DNA of 39,089 nt from Chloroflexota bacterium. Lineage in GTDB: Bacteria; Chloroflexota; Ktedonobacteria; Ktedonobacterales; Ktedonobacteraceae. The position numbers were made by a program, and so were the translations under genes. Positions within the stretch are counted from its first letter, which is position 1, and the number at the start of each line of letters is the position of its first letter. The stretch is taken from assembly GCA_902812455.1 (NCBI GenBank), contig CADDZH010000045.1, positions 1 through 39,089 of the forward strand, read 5' to 3'. A model generated the notes under the pieces. It was not told where the DNA came from. It saw only the letters and a program-made list of their open reading frames with translations, and did not search any database. Shown piece by piece: positions 17,038 through 24,000 of the stretch.

Positions 17038-17277
17038 AGCGATTGAGAGGCAAATCGCCACCGCAACCAGGACAGGGGTGGCCACGACGTGGCGGAAGCC
17101 CTGTCCCTACCCTGGACGGCAGCACGGGCCGAAAAACCAGGACAGGGGCGATGGCAGGGGTAAAGGGGGCGATGGCAGGGAGAGGGGCGATGGCAGGGGC
17201 AAGCCCTGCCACTACTATACCACGGCTGCGCAGGCCGATTATATGATAGGAGTGATCCTCGCGGCAGCCCTGCCAGG
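17038..17277 (+). repeat. G-rich tandem and dispersed repeat block
   Basis: The non-coding interval between two convergent genes is dominated by G-runs. A GGGGCGATGGCAGGG-like unit occurs three times between about 17146 and 17200, preceded by two ACCAGGACAGGGG units and followed by a partly inverted GCCCTGCCACTAC. The plus strand has more than four runs of three to five G within 60 bases, so a G-quadruplex is possible. No gene is seen. Confidence 0.65.
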
Positions 17278-18510
17278 CTATTCTGGATTATCCATCATGG
17301 TGCGCAGGCGGGCTTTCCAGTCGTCTTCTTCTGTGGGAGGACTGGTCTCTCCAACCGTCCAGCTACGGGCACCCTCTACAAGCTTTGCAGGCAGGCGGCG
17401 CGGGCGAGGCGATTTGCCTTCCAGGTTGTTCAGGGCAATCTGAGCCGCTTTGCGTACATCATAGACCGGGTCTTGCAGCAACGGCTCGATCAGGGTTTTC
17501 GCCTCCTTTACACCGAGCCGGCCTAACGCCCTGGCGCTTGCTGCTCGCTCGTCTGCTGCCAAAGCATGCAGGAGTGGCTCAATGTCAGGCGCAAGGCCCA
17601 CAAGTGAGAGGTCGGCGATGAGGCGCAATAAACGGCTGATGCGCATGGGATGCTTTAGGCTGGCCAGAGCGGCGCGGCAATCGGCCTCCACTTGAGCGTT
17701 ATCGCGAATGATCCCCTGCGCTTTTGCCTGCGAGACAACCATCTCAGCCGGGCCGGTTGCTGTCCCGCGCAGGAATGGCTCGATCCAGGCAGCGACAGGC
17801 TCGATTTGTTGATCGAAATTCTCATGCAGCTTCAATGCCCAGGAATAGTGCTGATCGAGCCAGTGGTAAAGGGCAAGGGTCATTTCTGCATCGCGGGCAG
17901 CGTAGGCGATCATAGCGGTGGGAAGCGGGCGGCGCAGCCAATCTGTGCGCTGGAGGCTTTTGTCCAGGCGAACATTGAAAGCGCGGCGCAACATAGCCGC
18001 CAGCGAGGATTCTTGCTGGCCAAAGATAGAGCGCGAGGCTGCTTCCAGATCATAGTAATGAGCTATACTAAGCCCGCGTTCCGCCATAACGCGCAGATCG
18101 GCGCTGGCTCCGTATAGTAAAATGCTGTACTCCGGATTGGCAACCACCTCTGCAAGAGGCGACAGATTGCTCAATCGCAAGGTATCAGCGACAAAGCATT
18201 GGTGCTCGATAGCGAGCTGCATGAGCGCAAGGATCGGCGAAGACTGGGAATCGCCCTGCGTGCGTATGCGAGGCTGCGTAAATTCGGTATCAATAGCGAT
18301 GAGTTTGGCTTGCTTCAACTGGTTAACGGCCTGGCGCAACTGCTCAGGGCGATCAACCCAGATGCGTAAGCCCCTTTGGGGAGGTGATCCTGGCGGCGGT
18401 GTGACGCCAAGATAGCCGGGTGGAATAGATTCTGTGTGCTGTAACTCTGTTTTGCCCAGTTTCCCGGGCCTGTCGCCTGTCAAAGTGCTTTGTCTCGCTT
18501 TGCTTTCCAT
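17278..18510 (-). CDS. RNase D-type 3'-5' exonuclease with HEAT repeats
   Basis: Residues about 48-215 form a DEDDy exonuclease domain: Asp74 and Glu76 in AIDTEFTQ, Asp138 in YGASADLRV, Tyr203 and Asp207 in YAARDAEM. Unlike E. coli RNase D there is no obvious paired HRDC module. Instead the C-terminal part (about 300-385) has HEAT-like helical pairs (EPLLHALAADERAASARALG, then EPLLQDPVYDVRKAAQIALN). It probably trims structured RNA in the cytoplasm, with the HEAT part serving for binding. ATG 18510 was chosen; ATG 18525 is also possible. An extended -10 promoter lies 40 bases upstream, ruling out the far upstream start at 18624. Confidence 0.82.
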   Translation of the reverse strand: MESKARQSTLTGDRPGKLGKTELQHTESIPPGYLGVTPPPGSPPQRGLRIWVDRPEQLRQAVNQLKQAKLIAIDTEFTQPRIRTQGDSQSSPILALMQLAIEHQCFVADTLRLSNLSPLAEVVANPEYSILLYGASADLRVMAERGLSIAHYYDLEAASRSIFGQQESSLAAMLRRAFNVRLDKSLQRTDWLRRPLPTAMIAYAARDAEMTLALYHWLDQHYSWALKLHENFDQQIEPVAAWIEPFLRGTATGPAEMVVSQAKAQGIIRDNAQVEADCRAALASLKHPMRISRLLRLIADLSLVGLAPDIEPLLHALAADERAASARALGRLGVKEAKTLIEPLLQDPVYDVRKAAQIALNNLEGKSPRPRRLPAKLVEGARSWTVGETSPPTEEDDWKARLRTMMDNPE

Positions 18511-18552
18511 ATGATACACAACCATGAACTGGCTAGCGGGCTGTGTAAATAT

Positions 18553-18561
18553 ACTATAGCA
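18553..18561 (-). promoter_or_regulatory. Extended -10 promoter for the RNase D-like gene
   Basis: On the minus strand TGCTATAGT combines a TGn extension with the -10 hexamer TATAGT. No good -35 is seen at 17-18 bases. Transcription would start near 18546, which favours translation from 18525 or 18510. Confidence 0.5.
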
Positions 18562-18704
18562 GATTTTCTGGCGGGCGTATAGTAGGATGAGCAGATGAAC
18601 ATCTAGACTTGTACCTGCCTGCATTGCTATGCTAAACTGAGGCCAGCAGAGAATTCAAACGAGCAATTAATTGCAATATAAACAGGAAAGATAGGGATAC
18701 TGCC

Positions 18705-20177
18705 ATGACGACAAATGCGAATACGGGTGGGAATACGCCGGTTGCCGTTGCCTATGGAGATGGCATCGGGCCGGAGATCATGGATGCCACTCTGCGCATC
18801 ATCGAAGCAGCGGGAGCGCGCATCGAGATCGAACCGATTGAAGTGGGCGAGAAAGTCTACCTGAGAGGTATCAGCGCGGGAGTCGAACCGAGCGCGTGGG
18901 AGACGCTGCGGCGCACCAGGGTCTTTCTCAAGGCCCCGATTACAACTCCGCAAGGTGGCGGTTACAAGAGTCTCAACGTGACCACGCGCACGACGTTTGG
19001 TCTTTATGCTAACGTCCGCCCCTGCGTGGCCTATTACCCTTTTATCAGGACCAAGCATCCAAATATGGATGTCGTGATCATTCGCGAAAACGAAGAAGAC
19101 CTGTATACCGGCATCGAGTACCGCGAGACGCACGATATGATGGAAAGCCTCAAGCTGATCAGCCGCTCGGGCAGTGAGAAGATCATTCGTTACGCCTTTG
19201 AGTACGCCAGGAGCCACAACCGCAAGAAGGTCACCTGCTTCATGAAGGACAACATCATGAAGCTCACGGATGGGCTGTTCCACCGCGTCTTTAACGAGAT
19301 CGCCACCGAATATCCCGACATCGGAAATGAGAGCTGGATTGTCGATATCGGCGCGGCCAAACTTGCCGACACACCGGAAGCCTTTGACGTGATCGTGCTG
19401 CCCAATCTCTATGGCGATATCCTTTCGGATGTGGCGGCGCAGATTGCAGGTTCGGTGGGGCTGGCCGGCTCTGCCAATATTGGCGAGCACTTCGCCATGT
19501 TCGAGGCGATTCACGGCTCTGCCCCACGCCGGGCGGGACAGAATCTCGCCAATCCTTCTGGCCTGCTGCTGGCCGCAGTGATGATGCTCGTCCACATCAA
19601 CCAGCCTGATGTTGCGACGCTGGTACATAATGCCTGGCTGCGCACTATCGAGGAAGGCATCCACACCTATGACATCTACATGGAAGGCGTGAGCAAGCAG
19701 AAAGTAGGGACAAAAGAGTTTGCGGATGCCGTGATCGCGCGTCTTGGCCAGAAACCGGAAGTGCTCAAGGCAGCGAACTACATTGGTGCTCCAACGCACA
19801 TTACCAGCGAGCATGTAACCATTACAACCAGGCCGGAAAAGAAAGACCTGGTGGGCGTTGATGTCTACCTGGACTGGACAGAAGGCACTCCCGATCAGCT
19901 TGGGGAGGCACTCCAACGGGTCAATGGCGATGGCCTTGAACTCATGATGATTACGAATCGCGGAGCGAAAGTGTGGCCTCACGGTATGCCCGATACCTCC
20001 TGCACCGATCACTGGCGCTGTCGCTTCCTGTCATCAACCCAGGGGCAGGTAATCTCGCACGAACAGGTTATCGCCTTACTACAGCGTGTCGCGGCTGCCG
20101 GCTTCGACTTCATCAAGACCGAAAATCTCTACACCTTCGACGGCAAAATAGGCTACTCCCTAGCCCAGGGAGAATAG
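18705..20177 (+). CDS. icd: NADP-type isocitrate dehydrogenase, long Thermus-like form
   Basis: A 490-residue member of the isocitrate/isopropylmalate dehydrogenase family. The catalytic core (residues about 10-340) shows GDGIGPEIM, the substrate loop TPQGGGYKSLNVTTRTTFGL, Arg residues of LYANVRP, the Lys/Tyr region REN.EDLYTGIEY, the metal-binding NLYGDILSDVAAQI and EAIHGSAPRRAG. A C-terminal extension of about 130 residues matches the long IDH forms of Thermus thermophilus and Rickettsia rather than IPMDH. It converts isocitrate to 2-oxoglutarate and CO2. AGGAAAGATAGGG lies before the ATG. The next gene, a beta-carbonic anhydrase, begins one base after the stop. A 461-codon open frame on the opposite strand is a shadow. 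Confidence 0.92.
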   Translation: MTTNANTGGNTPVAVAYGDGIGPEIMDATLRIIEAAGARIEIEPIEVGEKVYLRGISAGVEPSAWETLRRTRVFLKAPITTPQGGGYKSLNVTTRTTFGLYANVRPCVAYYPFIRTKHPNMDVVIIRENEEDLYTGIEYRETHDMMESLKLISRSGSEKIIRYAFEYARSHNRKKVTCFMKDNIMKLTDGLFHRVFNEIATEYPDIGNESWIVDIGAAKLADTPEAFDVIVLPNLYGDILSDVAAQIAGSVGLAGSANIGEHFAMFEAIHGSAPRRAGQNLANPSGLLLAAVMMLVHINQPDVATLVHNAWLRTIEEGIHTYDIYMEGVSKQKVGTKEFADAVIARLGQKPEVLKAANYIGAPTHITSEHVTITTRPEKKDLVGVDVYLDWTEGTPDQLGEALQRVNGDGLELMMITNRGAKVWPHGMPDTSCTDHWRCRFLSSTQGQVISHEQVIALLQRVAAAGFDFIKTENLYTFDGKIGYSLAQGE

Positions 20178-20178
20178 T

Positions 20179-20742
20179 ATGGTCATAGACGACATTTTGG
20201 CTCATAACGAGCGTTTCCTGGAGCAAACATCGCTCCCCGTCATCGGGCACGCGCCGCGCAAACACATGGCCGTGATAACATGCATGGATTGCCGCCTGGT
20301 GCAGATGTTTGAGCCGGCGCTGGGCCTGGAGCGCGGAGACGTGCTGGAACTGCGCACCGCCGGCGCCACAATTCCTGAGCATGAGCGCGAACATGCGGCC
20401 AACGACCTCATTCGCTCGCTGGCAGGCGGCATTTACCTGCTCGGAGTGCGCGAAGTTGCCGTGATCGGGCATACCCAATGCGGCCTGGCGCATGTCAATT
20501 CCACCGCATTGATGGCCTCTATGCAGGCCTTAGGGGTAGACCCACAGAAGCTGATCGAGCAAGAGGGCCTGGGCAACATAGAAGGCCTGCTGCGCTGGCT
20601 GGGAGCCTTCAACGATGTCCACGTCAATGTCAAAGAAGTAGTCAACACGATCCGCCATAGCCCTTACCTGCCAAAGATCCCGGTTCATGGCCTGGTGATC
20701 GATATCAACACGGGCAAGTTGGAGATGGTGGAGAGGGGGTAA
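20179..20742 (+). CDS. Beta-class carbonic anhydrase
   Basis: A 187-residue cytosolic zinc enzyme interconverting CO2 and bicarbonate. Zinc ligands are visible: Cys35 with the Asp37-Arg39 dyad in CMDCRL, and His98 with Cys101 in IGHTQCG. The short form without extensions resembles the Mycobacterium Rv1284 type. Its ATG follows the icd stop codon by one base, with GGGAGAA inside the icd end as ribosome site, so translation is coupled to isocitrate dehydrogenase, whose product is CO2. A weak TGGAG/CTCCA hairpin with a T-tract (about 20726-20760) overlaps the stop and may terminate the pair. Confidence 0.92.
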   Translation: MVIDDILAHNERFLEQTSLPVIGHAPRKHMAVITCMDCRLVQMFEPALGLERGDVLELRTAGATIPEHEREHAANDLIRSLAGGIYLLGVREVAVIGHTQCGLAHVNSTALMASMQALGVDPQKLIEQEGLGNIEGLLRWLGAFNDVHVNVKEVVNTIRHSPYLPKIPVHGLVIDINTGKLEMVERG

Positions 20743-21149
20743 ACGGCTCCATCTTTTTTATGTTTATCTGCTCAAATCTCTCTCTTCTGTCATGCTTCCG
20801 TCAGGCAGTGGCCGCCTGGAAGCGCGAACACGGCGGTAGCCGGCCAGGAGAAGGAGACATGGGACAAGAAACACGCACAGCAGGATGAGAGTGATGATGC
20901 TGTGGAAAGCTAAGAAGAAGCCAATCTTTCTCCTCCTTGCAGTTGACATTGGTTCAGGATCACTGCTTTTCTTAATTAATAAGGAAGACGACGGCACCAC
21001 CACTTTTTTTCACATACAGCGTGTTAGCAGCCGCACATGGATCAGAGTGTTGAAAAAGTGCGCCATAAAGCTCATCAGTAAGAGGAAGGGGAATCGGCGT
21101 GTTCGCCGATCATCTGAGACAGACAGCTCGGCTACTGCTGGAGGGGCAG
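20743..21149. other. Gene-poor stretch after the carbonic anhydrase gene
   Basis: After the T-tract at about 20754-20760 there is no well-supported gene, only a possible 61-codon membrane-protein frame on the minus strand (listed separately). Sequence quality is ordinary and no repeat copy was recognised. Confidence 0.4.
20764..20949 (-). CDS. Possible 61-residue membrane protein
   Basis: This frame starts MSTARRRKIGFF and has a single strongly hydrophobic segment (FLAFHSIITLILLCVFLVPC) with basic residues on both sides. No good ribosome site is seen and the family is not recognised. The hydrophobic stretch flanked by Arg is protein-like, but chance cannot be excluded. Confidence 0.3.
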   Translation of the reverse strand: MSTARRRKIGFFLAFHSIITLILLCVFLVPCLLLLAGYRRVRASRRPLPDGSMTEERDLSR

Positions 21150-21401
21150 CTAGTGCGTGAAGAGTCGCGCCACCGTTTTACAGAGTCGAACGATGACATT
21201 GTTTTTGAGACGCTCCCAATGCTCCAAGGACTTGACGAGAAACGGCAAGCCGGTGGTCCTACAGGCACACTTCACGGCGAAAGCGGTGGCATAGACCGGA
21301 TGGCTCGCTGACCCCAGGTGCTCAATACCGACCACGACGATCATTTTTGGTGCCTCGCTGCGAATATGCTCGGCAAGCTGTTCGGCTTCCTGCCAGGTCA
21401 T
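21150..21401 (-). CDS. 83-residue protein of unknown function
   Basis: The sequence begins MTWQEAEQLAEHIRSEAPKM and has an alpha/beta look: a beta-like stretch IVVVGIEHLG, then AVKCACRTTGLPF. No family was recognised. The start is well supported by GAGGGAGGAA seven bases before the ATG, and a TTGCAG-N17-TATAAT promoter lies about 100 bases upstream, inside the remnant of an acetyltransferase gene. It sits at the downstream edge of the arsenic locus on the arsC strand. It does not resemble known ars proteins. Confidence 0.6.
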   Translation of the reverse strand: MTWQEAEQLAEHIRSEAPKMIVVVGIEHLGSASHPVYATAFAVKCACRTTGLPFLVKSLEHWERLKNNVIVRLCKTVARLFTH

Positions 21402-21502
21402 CCGGTCGTTCCTCCCTCAACAGTACCATAAGTCCAACCCTACACGCGTTCCACCAGGGAAAGAGAAGTAAAGCTCTACACGTGTTTGCAAAACTGGAAG
21501 CT

Positions 21503-21531
21503 ATTATACCGTCCTTTCTCTGCCTCTGCAA
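21503..21531 (-). promoter_or_regulatory. Sigma-70-type promoter for the 83-residue protein gene
   Basis: On the minus strand TTGCAG (complement at 21526-21531), a 17-base spacer and TATAAT (complement at 21503-21508). Predicted transcription start is near 21496, giving a leader of about 95 bases. It overlaps or adjoins the broken end of the arsN-like pseudogene. Confidence 0.6.
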
Positions 21532-21540
21532 GGCCCTTCT

Positions 21541-21636
21541 GTCACTTAATCCCTCTTGGGGAAGACCGCTTTTGACAAGTAATGCCAAAATGGCAGGAAG
21601 GTCGTTCTCGTGTGCAGCTTCAATCACGGTAGACAT
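21541..21636 (-). pseudogene. Remnant of an ArsN-type GNAT N-acetyltransferase
   Basis: The 32 codons from 21636 (MSTVIEAAHENDLPAILALL, then VKSGLPQEGLSD) match the start of GNAT acetyltransferases found in ars operons (ArsN2 type). After GLSD the frame continues with unrelated sequence that lacks the acetyl-CoA-binding R/QxxGxG/A motif. The neighbouring 83-residue gene is transcribed from a promoter just beyond the break point, so most of the enzyme has been lost by deletion or replacement. It sits directly downstream of arsC, where an intact arsN would be expected. Confidence 0.6.
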
Positions 21637-21667
21637 AGCTATTTCCTGATAGCACCTGAAGGAAACA

Positions 21668-21722
21668 TTGAGCCAGGTGAAGGGCGATGGCAAGCATCGC
21701 CCCTACTCTCATCATGGCTCAA
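21668..21722. repeat. Nested palindrome between arsC and the arsN remnant
   Basis: An inner hairpin GGGCGATG-GCAAG-CATCGCCC (21682-21702) sits within outer 8-base inverted repeats TTGAGCCA / TGGCTCAA (21668-21675, 21715-21722). The inner part carries the GCCCCTAC tag of the interspersed repeats. It could end the arsC transcript, although no T-tract follows. Confidence 0.65.
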
Positions 21723-21746
21723 CACTTCCGAATGCCGCTGTGAGTA

Positions 21747-22160
21747 TCAGGCTGTGAGCAATTCATGCTCAATTCGTGCCTGTAACTCATCCCGTACACG
21801 CCGGTACACGGCTAATTGCTCGGCTTCACTGCCGGTTGCTTGTGATGGGTCTTCAAGTGACCAATGCCGGCGCTTTACGGTGCCTGGAAAGATTGGGCAG
21901 GCTTCGGCTGCGCTATCACACACGGTAATCACTTCGTCAAACGGCTCATTGAGGTAGCGATCAAGTGTTTTGGATTGTTGCCGTGAAATGTCAATGCCTC
22001 GTTCTGCCATTGCCTTGATTGCTAATGGTCGTACCTGGGTTGCCTCTGTGCCCGCACTAAAGGCCTCAAAGCGGTCGCCACCCAGATGACGGAGCAATCC
22101 CTCAGCCATCTGTGAACGGGCTGAGTTATGGGTACAGATGAATAGAATGCGTCGCTTCAC
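21747..22160 (-). CDS. arsC: Arsenate reductase, thioredoxin-coupled (LMW-PTP fold)
   Basis: A 137-residue cytosolic enzyme reducing arsenate to arsenite. The phosphatase-like loop C9-THNSA-R15-S and the redox pair Cys81 and Cys88 in CDSAAEACPIFPG match Staphylococcus-type ArsC, which cycles a Cys-Cys disulfide with thioredoxin. SLEDPSQATGSE is also typical. The start codon MKRRILFIC is unambiguous by homology. It is divergent from sigZ; a TTGCTC-N17-TATACC promoter on its strand (22202-22230) overlaps the ECF-like promoter for sigZ. No arsR, arsB or acr3 gene is in the window, so efflux must be encoded elsewhere, or detoxification proceeds by methylation through the adjacent arsM. Confidence 0.94.
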   Translation of the reverse strand: MKRRILFICTHNSARSQMAEGLLRHLGGDRFEAFSAGTEATQVRPLAIKAMAERGIDISRQQSKTLDRYLNEPFDEVITVCDSAAEACPIFPGTVKRRHWSLEDPSQATGSEAEQLAVYRRVRDELQARIEHELLTA

Positions 22161-22201
22161 TGCTTTATGCCTTTCTCAATAAGAGAATGAGTCACACTTG
22201 A

Positions 22202-22230
22202 GGTATATCATATTGCGTCCTTTTGAGCAA
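22202..22230 (-). promoter_or_regulatory. Sigma-70-type promoter for arsC
   Basis: On the minus strand TTGCTC (complement at 22225-22230), a 17-base spacer and TATACC (complement at 22202-22207), about 40 bases before the arsC start. It overlaps the ECF-like sigZ promoter on the other strand, so the two polymerase forms would compete. Confidence 0.45.
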
Positions 22231-22240
22231 ATCCCCGTCT
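22215..22240 (+). promoter_or_regulatory. ECF-type promoter upstream of sigZ (candidate SigZ site)
   Basis: GCGTCC (22215-22220), 15 bases, then CGTCT (22236-22240). The same elements with the same spacing occur before arsM (22915-22940), and the intervening TTTTGA.CAA is also shared. A CGTC -10 core is typical of ECF sigma promoters. This suggests autoregulation of sigZ. Confidence 0.6.
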
Positions 22241-22329
22241 CCATATAGAGAATAATCACACAACAGCCGTTTGCGCCAGCAGTGTACAATGAAGTCATGT
22301 CAATGAAGGGGAACAAAGGAGCAATACCG

Positions 22330-22905
22330 ATGGGGATGACGACGGAACAGGTCTGGGAAGCATTTCATCCCAGGCTCAAGCAGTTCATTCTCAAGCGCAT
22401 CCCTGATGAACAGCAGGCGGAAGATGTTCTACAAGAGGTTTTTCTGAAAATTCATACGCGCATCGATACCCTGCGCGATCAGGAGAAGCTGCAAAGCTGG
22501 CTCTACCAGATTGCCCGCAATGCCATCTCCGATTATTATCGAGCGCATAGGGAAACCGTCGAACTTGCAGAAGCGCTCCTTCTGCCGCAGGAGCCAGCCG
22601 TTGAGGATGATGTCGTGAAGGATTTGATCCCTTCTGTCAAAGCGATGATTGAGAGTTTGCCGGATGAATATAGACAGGCGCTGCTTTTAACGGAATATGA
22701 AGGACTGACGCAACGAGAACTTGCAGAGCGTCTTGGCCTCTCCTTGTCTGGGGCAAAATCGCGTGTGCAACGGGCACGCGAGAAACTCAGGCAGATGCTG
22801 CTTGATTGCTGTCATTTTGAGTTTGACCGCTTAGGCAGGGTCATTGATTACCAGCCGAAATGTGACTGTTGTACAAACCAGGAATGCCAGGCTGGCTGTA
22901 TATAA
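22330..22905 (+). CDS. sigZ: ECF RNA polymerase sigma factor SigZ
   Basis: A 191-residue ECF sigma factor. Region 2 (residues about 5-70) contains EDVLQEVFLKIHTRIDTLRD and WLYQIARNAISDYYR. Region 4 (about 115-165) contains LPDEYRQALLLTEYEGLTQRELAERLG and SLSGAKSRVQRAREKLR. The Cys-rich tail (CCHFEFDRLGRVIDYQPKC, then DCC..C) is diagnostic of the SigZ subfamily and may sense metal or thiol reagents such as arsenite. AAGGAG eight bases before ATG 22330 fixes the start. No anti-sigma factor gene is adjacent. It is followed by arsM on the same strand, and identical ECF-like promoters precede both genes. Confidence 0.92.
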   Translation: MGMTTEQVWEAFHPRLKQFILKRIPDEQQAEDVLQEVFLKIHTRIDTLRDQEKLQSWLYQIARNAISDYYRAHRETVELAEALLLPQEPAVEDDVVKDLIPSVKAMIESLPDEYRQALLLTEYEGLTQRELAERLGLSLSGAKSRVQRAREKLRQMLLDCCHFEFDRLGRVIDYQPKCDCCTNQECQAGCI

Positions 22906-22914
22906 CACAGGCTT

Positions 22915-22940
22915 GCGTCCTTTTTGAACAACCCGCGTCT
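22915..22940 (+). promoter_or_regulatory. ECF-type promoter upstream of arsM (candidate SigZ site)
   Basis: GCGTCC (22915-22920), a 15-base spacer and CGTCT (22936-22940), matching the site in front of sigZ in sequence and spacing. It lies about 60 bases before the arsM start codon and right after the sigZ stop, so arsM has its own start site even though it follows sigZ. Confidence 0.6.
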
Positions 22941-22998
22941 ATAAGATGCATTGCTGAATGCAACAAACAGATGAAAAAGCATAGAAAGGATACATGAA

Positions 22999-23880
22999 AT
23001 GAGTACAGTTCCCCAAGATGACGAAAAGCTACGTGAAGAAGTACGCGAGCGCTACGCACGCGCGGCACTAGAAGTATTGCATACAGGTGAAGCCGCTACT
23101 GATGAGTGCTGTGGCACAAGCGCTGGCTGCTGCGGAACAAGCACAAGTAGCTGTTGCGGTACCGGGAGCGGCGATGCCGTCACGAGCGACCTCTATAGCA
23201 GCGCAGAACTGGATAACTTGCCGGTAGCGGCAGCGCTGGCATCGCTCGGCTGTGGCAACCCAACCGCCCTGGCAGAACTCAAACCAGGCGAGAAGGTGCT
23301 TGATCTGGGAAGCGGCGGTGGTATCGATGTCTTGCTCTCAGCGCGGCGTGTGGGGCCAACTGGTTTTGCTTATGGCCTGGATATGACCGATGCCATGCTG
23401 GAACTGGCCGAACGCAACCGCATGGAGGCAGGCCTGGAGAACGTGCGCTTTCTGAAAGGCGTGATAGAAGCAATTCCTCTACCGGCAAACAGCGTTGATG
23501 TCGTCATCTCCAACTGCGTCATCAATCTCTCGGCTGACAAGCGACAGGTCTTGCGCGAAGCATATCGTGTGCTCGTTCCTGGGGGGCGATTTGCCGTCTC
23601 CGATATTGTCTTTCAAGGGCACATTCCTGATGCTCTGCGAGGTGATCTTGAAGCGTGGGCTGGCTGCATTGCCGGCGCATTGGAAGAAGAGGTCTACCGG
23701 CAGTTGCTGCATGAGGCAGGCTTCACTGGTATTGAGGTTGAGGTGACTCGCCGCTATGCCGTTAATGATATTGCGAACAATGGTGCCGATGCAAGCATTG
23801 CTGCACTGTCAGAGGAGGAACGTGCGGATGTGGATGGAAAGTTTGTGAGCGCCTTTATTCGCGCTCGCAAGCCTGAGTAA
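22999..23880 (+). CDS. arsM: Arsenite S-adenosylmethionine methyltransferase
   Basis: A 293-residue SAM-dependent methyltransferase converting arsenite to methylated arsenicals. The SAM site is VLDLGSGGGIDVLLSARRVG (residues 100-119). The three As(III)-binding Cys of ArsM are present as Cys85 (SLGCGNP), Cys173 (SNCVINL) and Cys223 (WAGCIAG). The N-terminal region has three CCGT/CCG pairs (residues 37-38, 44-45, 52-53), which may provide extra arsenic-binding thiols and which vary among homologues. The C-terminus RYAVNDIANNGA is family-typical. It lies downstream of sigZ with its own ECF-like promoter. The start is ATG 22999, preceded by AAAGGA 13 bases upstream. Confidence 0.94.
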   Translation: MSTVPQDDEKLREEVRERYARAALEVLHTGEAATDECCGTSAGCCGTSTSSCCGTGSGDAVTSDLYSSAELDNLPVAAALASLGCGNPTALAELKPGEKVLDLGSGGGIDVLLSARRVGPTGFAYGLDMTDAMLELAERNRMEAGLENVRFLKGVIEAIPLPANSVDVVISNCVINLSADKRQVLREAYRVLVPGGRFAVSDIVFQGHIPDALRGDLEAWAGCIAGALEEEVYRQLLHEAGFTGIEVEVTRRYAVNDIANNGADASIAALSEEERADVDGKFVSAFIRARKPE

Positions 23881-23895
23881 GAACTTATTCGGAAC

Positions 23896-23999
23896 CCTGG
23901 CCTCCACAAGGGAGGCCACTACATGGTATCGGTCACATGAAGCTTGACGGACTAGTAGGGGCCGATTTATCGCGCCCATCGCCGATTTATCGGCCAGCC
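23896..23999 (+). repeat. 64-bp interspersed repeat plus CGATTTATCG repeats
   Basis: 23896-23959 is the second near-identical copy of the 64-bp unit found at 3685-3748 (three differences). It continues directly into GGGGCCGATTTATCG and a second GCCGATTTATCGGC palindrome up to 23999, related to pieces at 16180-16200. It separates the arsenic locus from the AT-rich minus-strand island. Confidence 0.8.
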
Positions 24000-24000
24000 C

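Noticed and set aside
17146..17215. Possible CRISPR array in the G-rich repeats
   Set aside because: Units are short, unequal and without spacers of constant length; no cas genes are present.
17038..17443. Open frames running through the G-rich repeat block
   Set aside because: Gly/Arg/Thr-rich translation of tandem repeats without start signals; overlaps the RNase D-like gene end.
18627..20012. 461-codon open frame antisense to the icd gene
   Set aside because: It lies fully opposite a clear isocitrate dehydrogenase, has His/Asp/Arg-rich composition typical of antisense frames in GC-rich genes, and no ribosome site.
21322..21540. Continuation of the arsN-like frame over a further 70 codons
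   Set aside because: After GLSD the translation loses all GNAT character and overlaps a better-supported gene in another frame.
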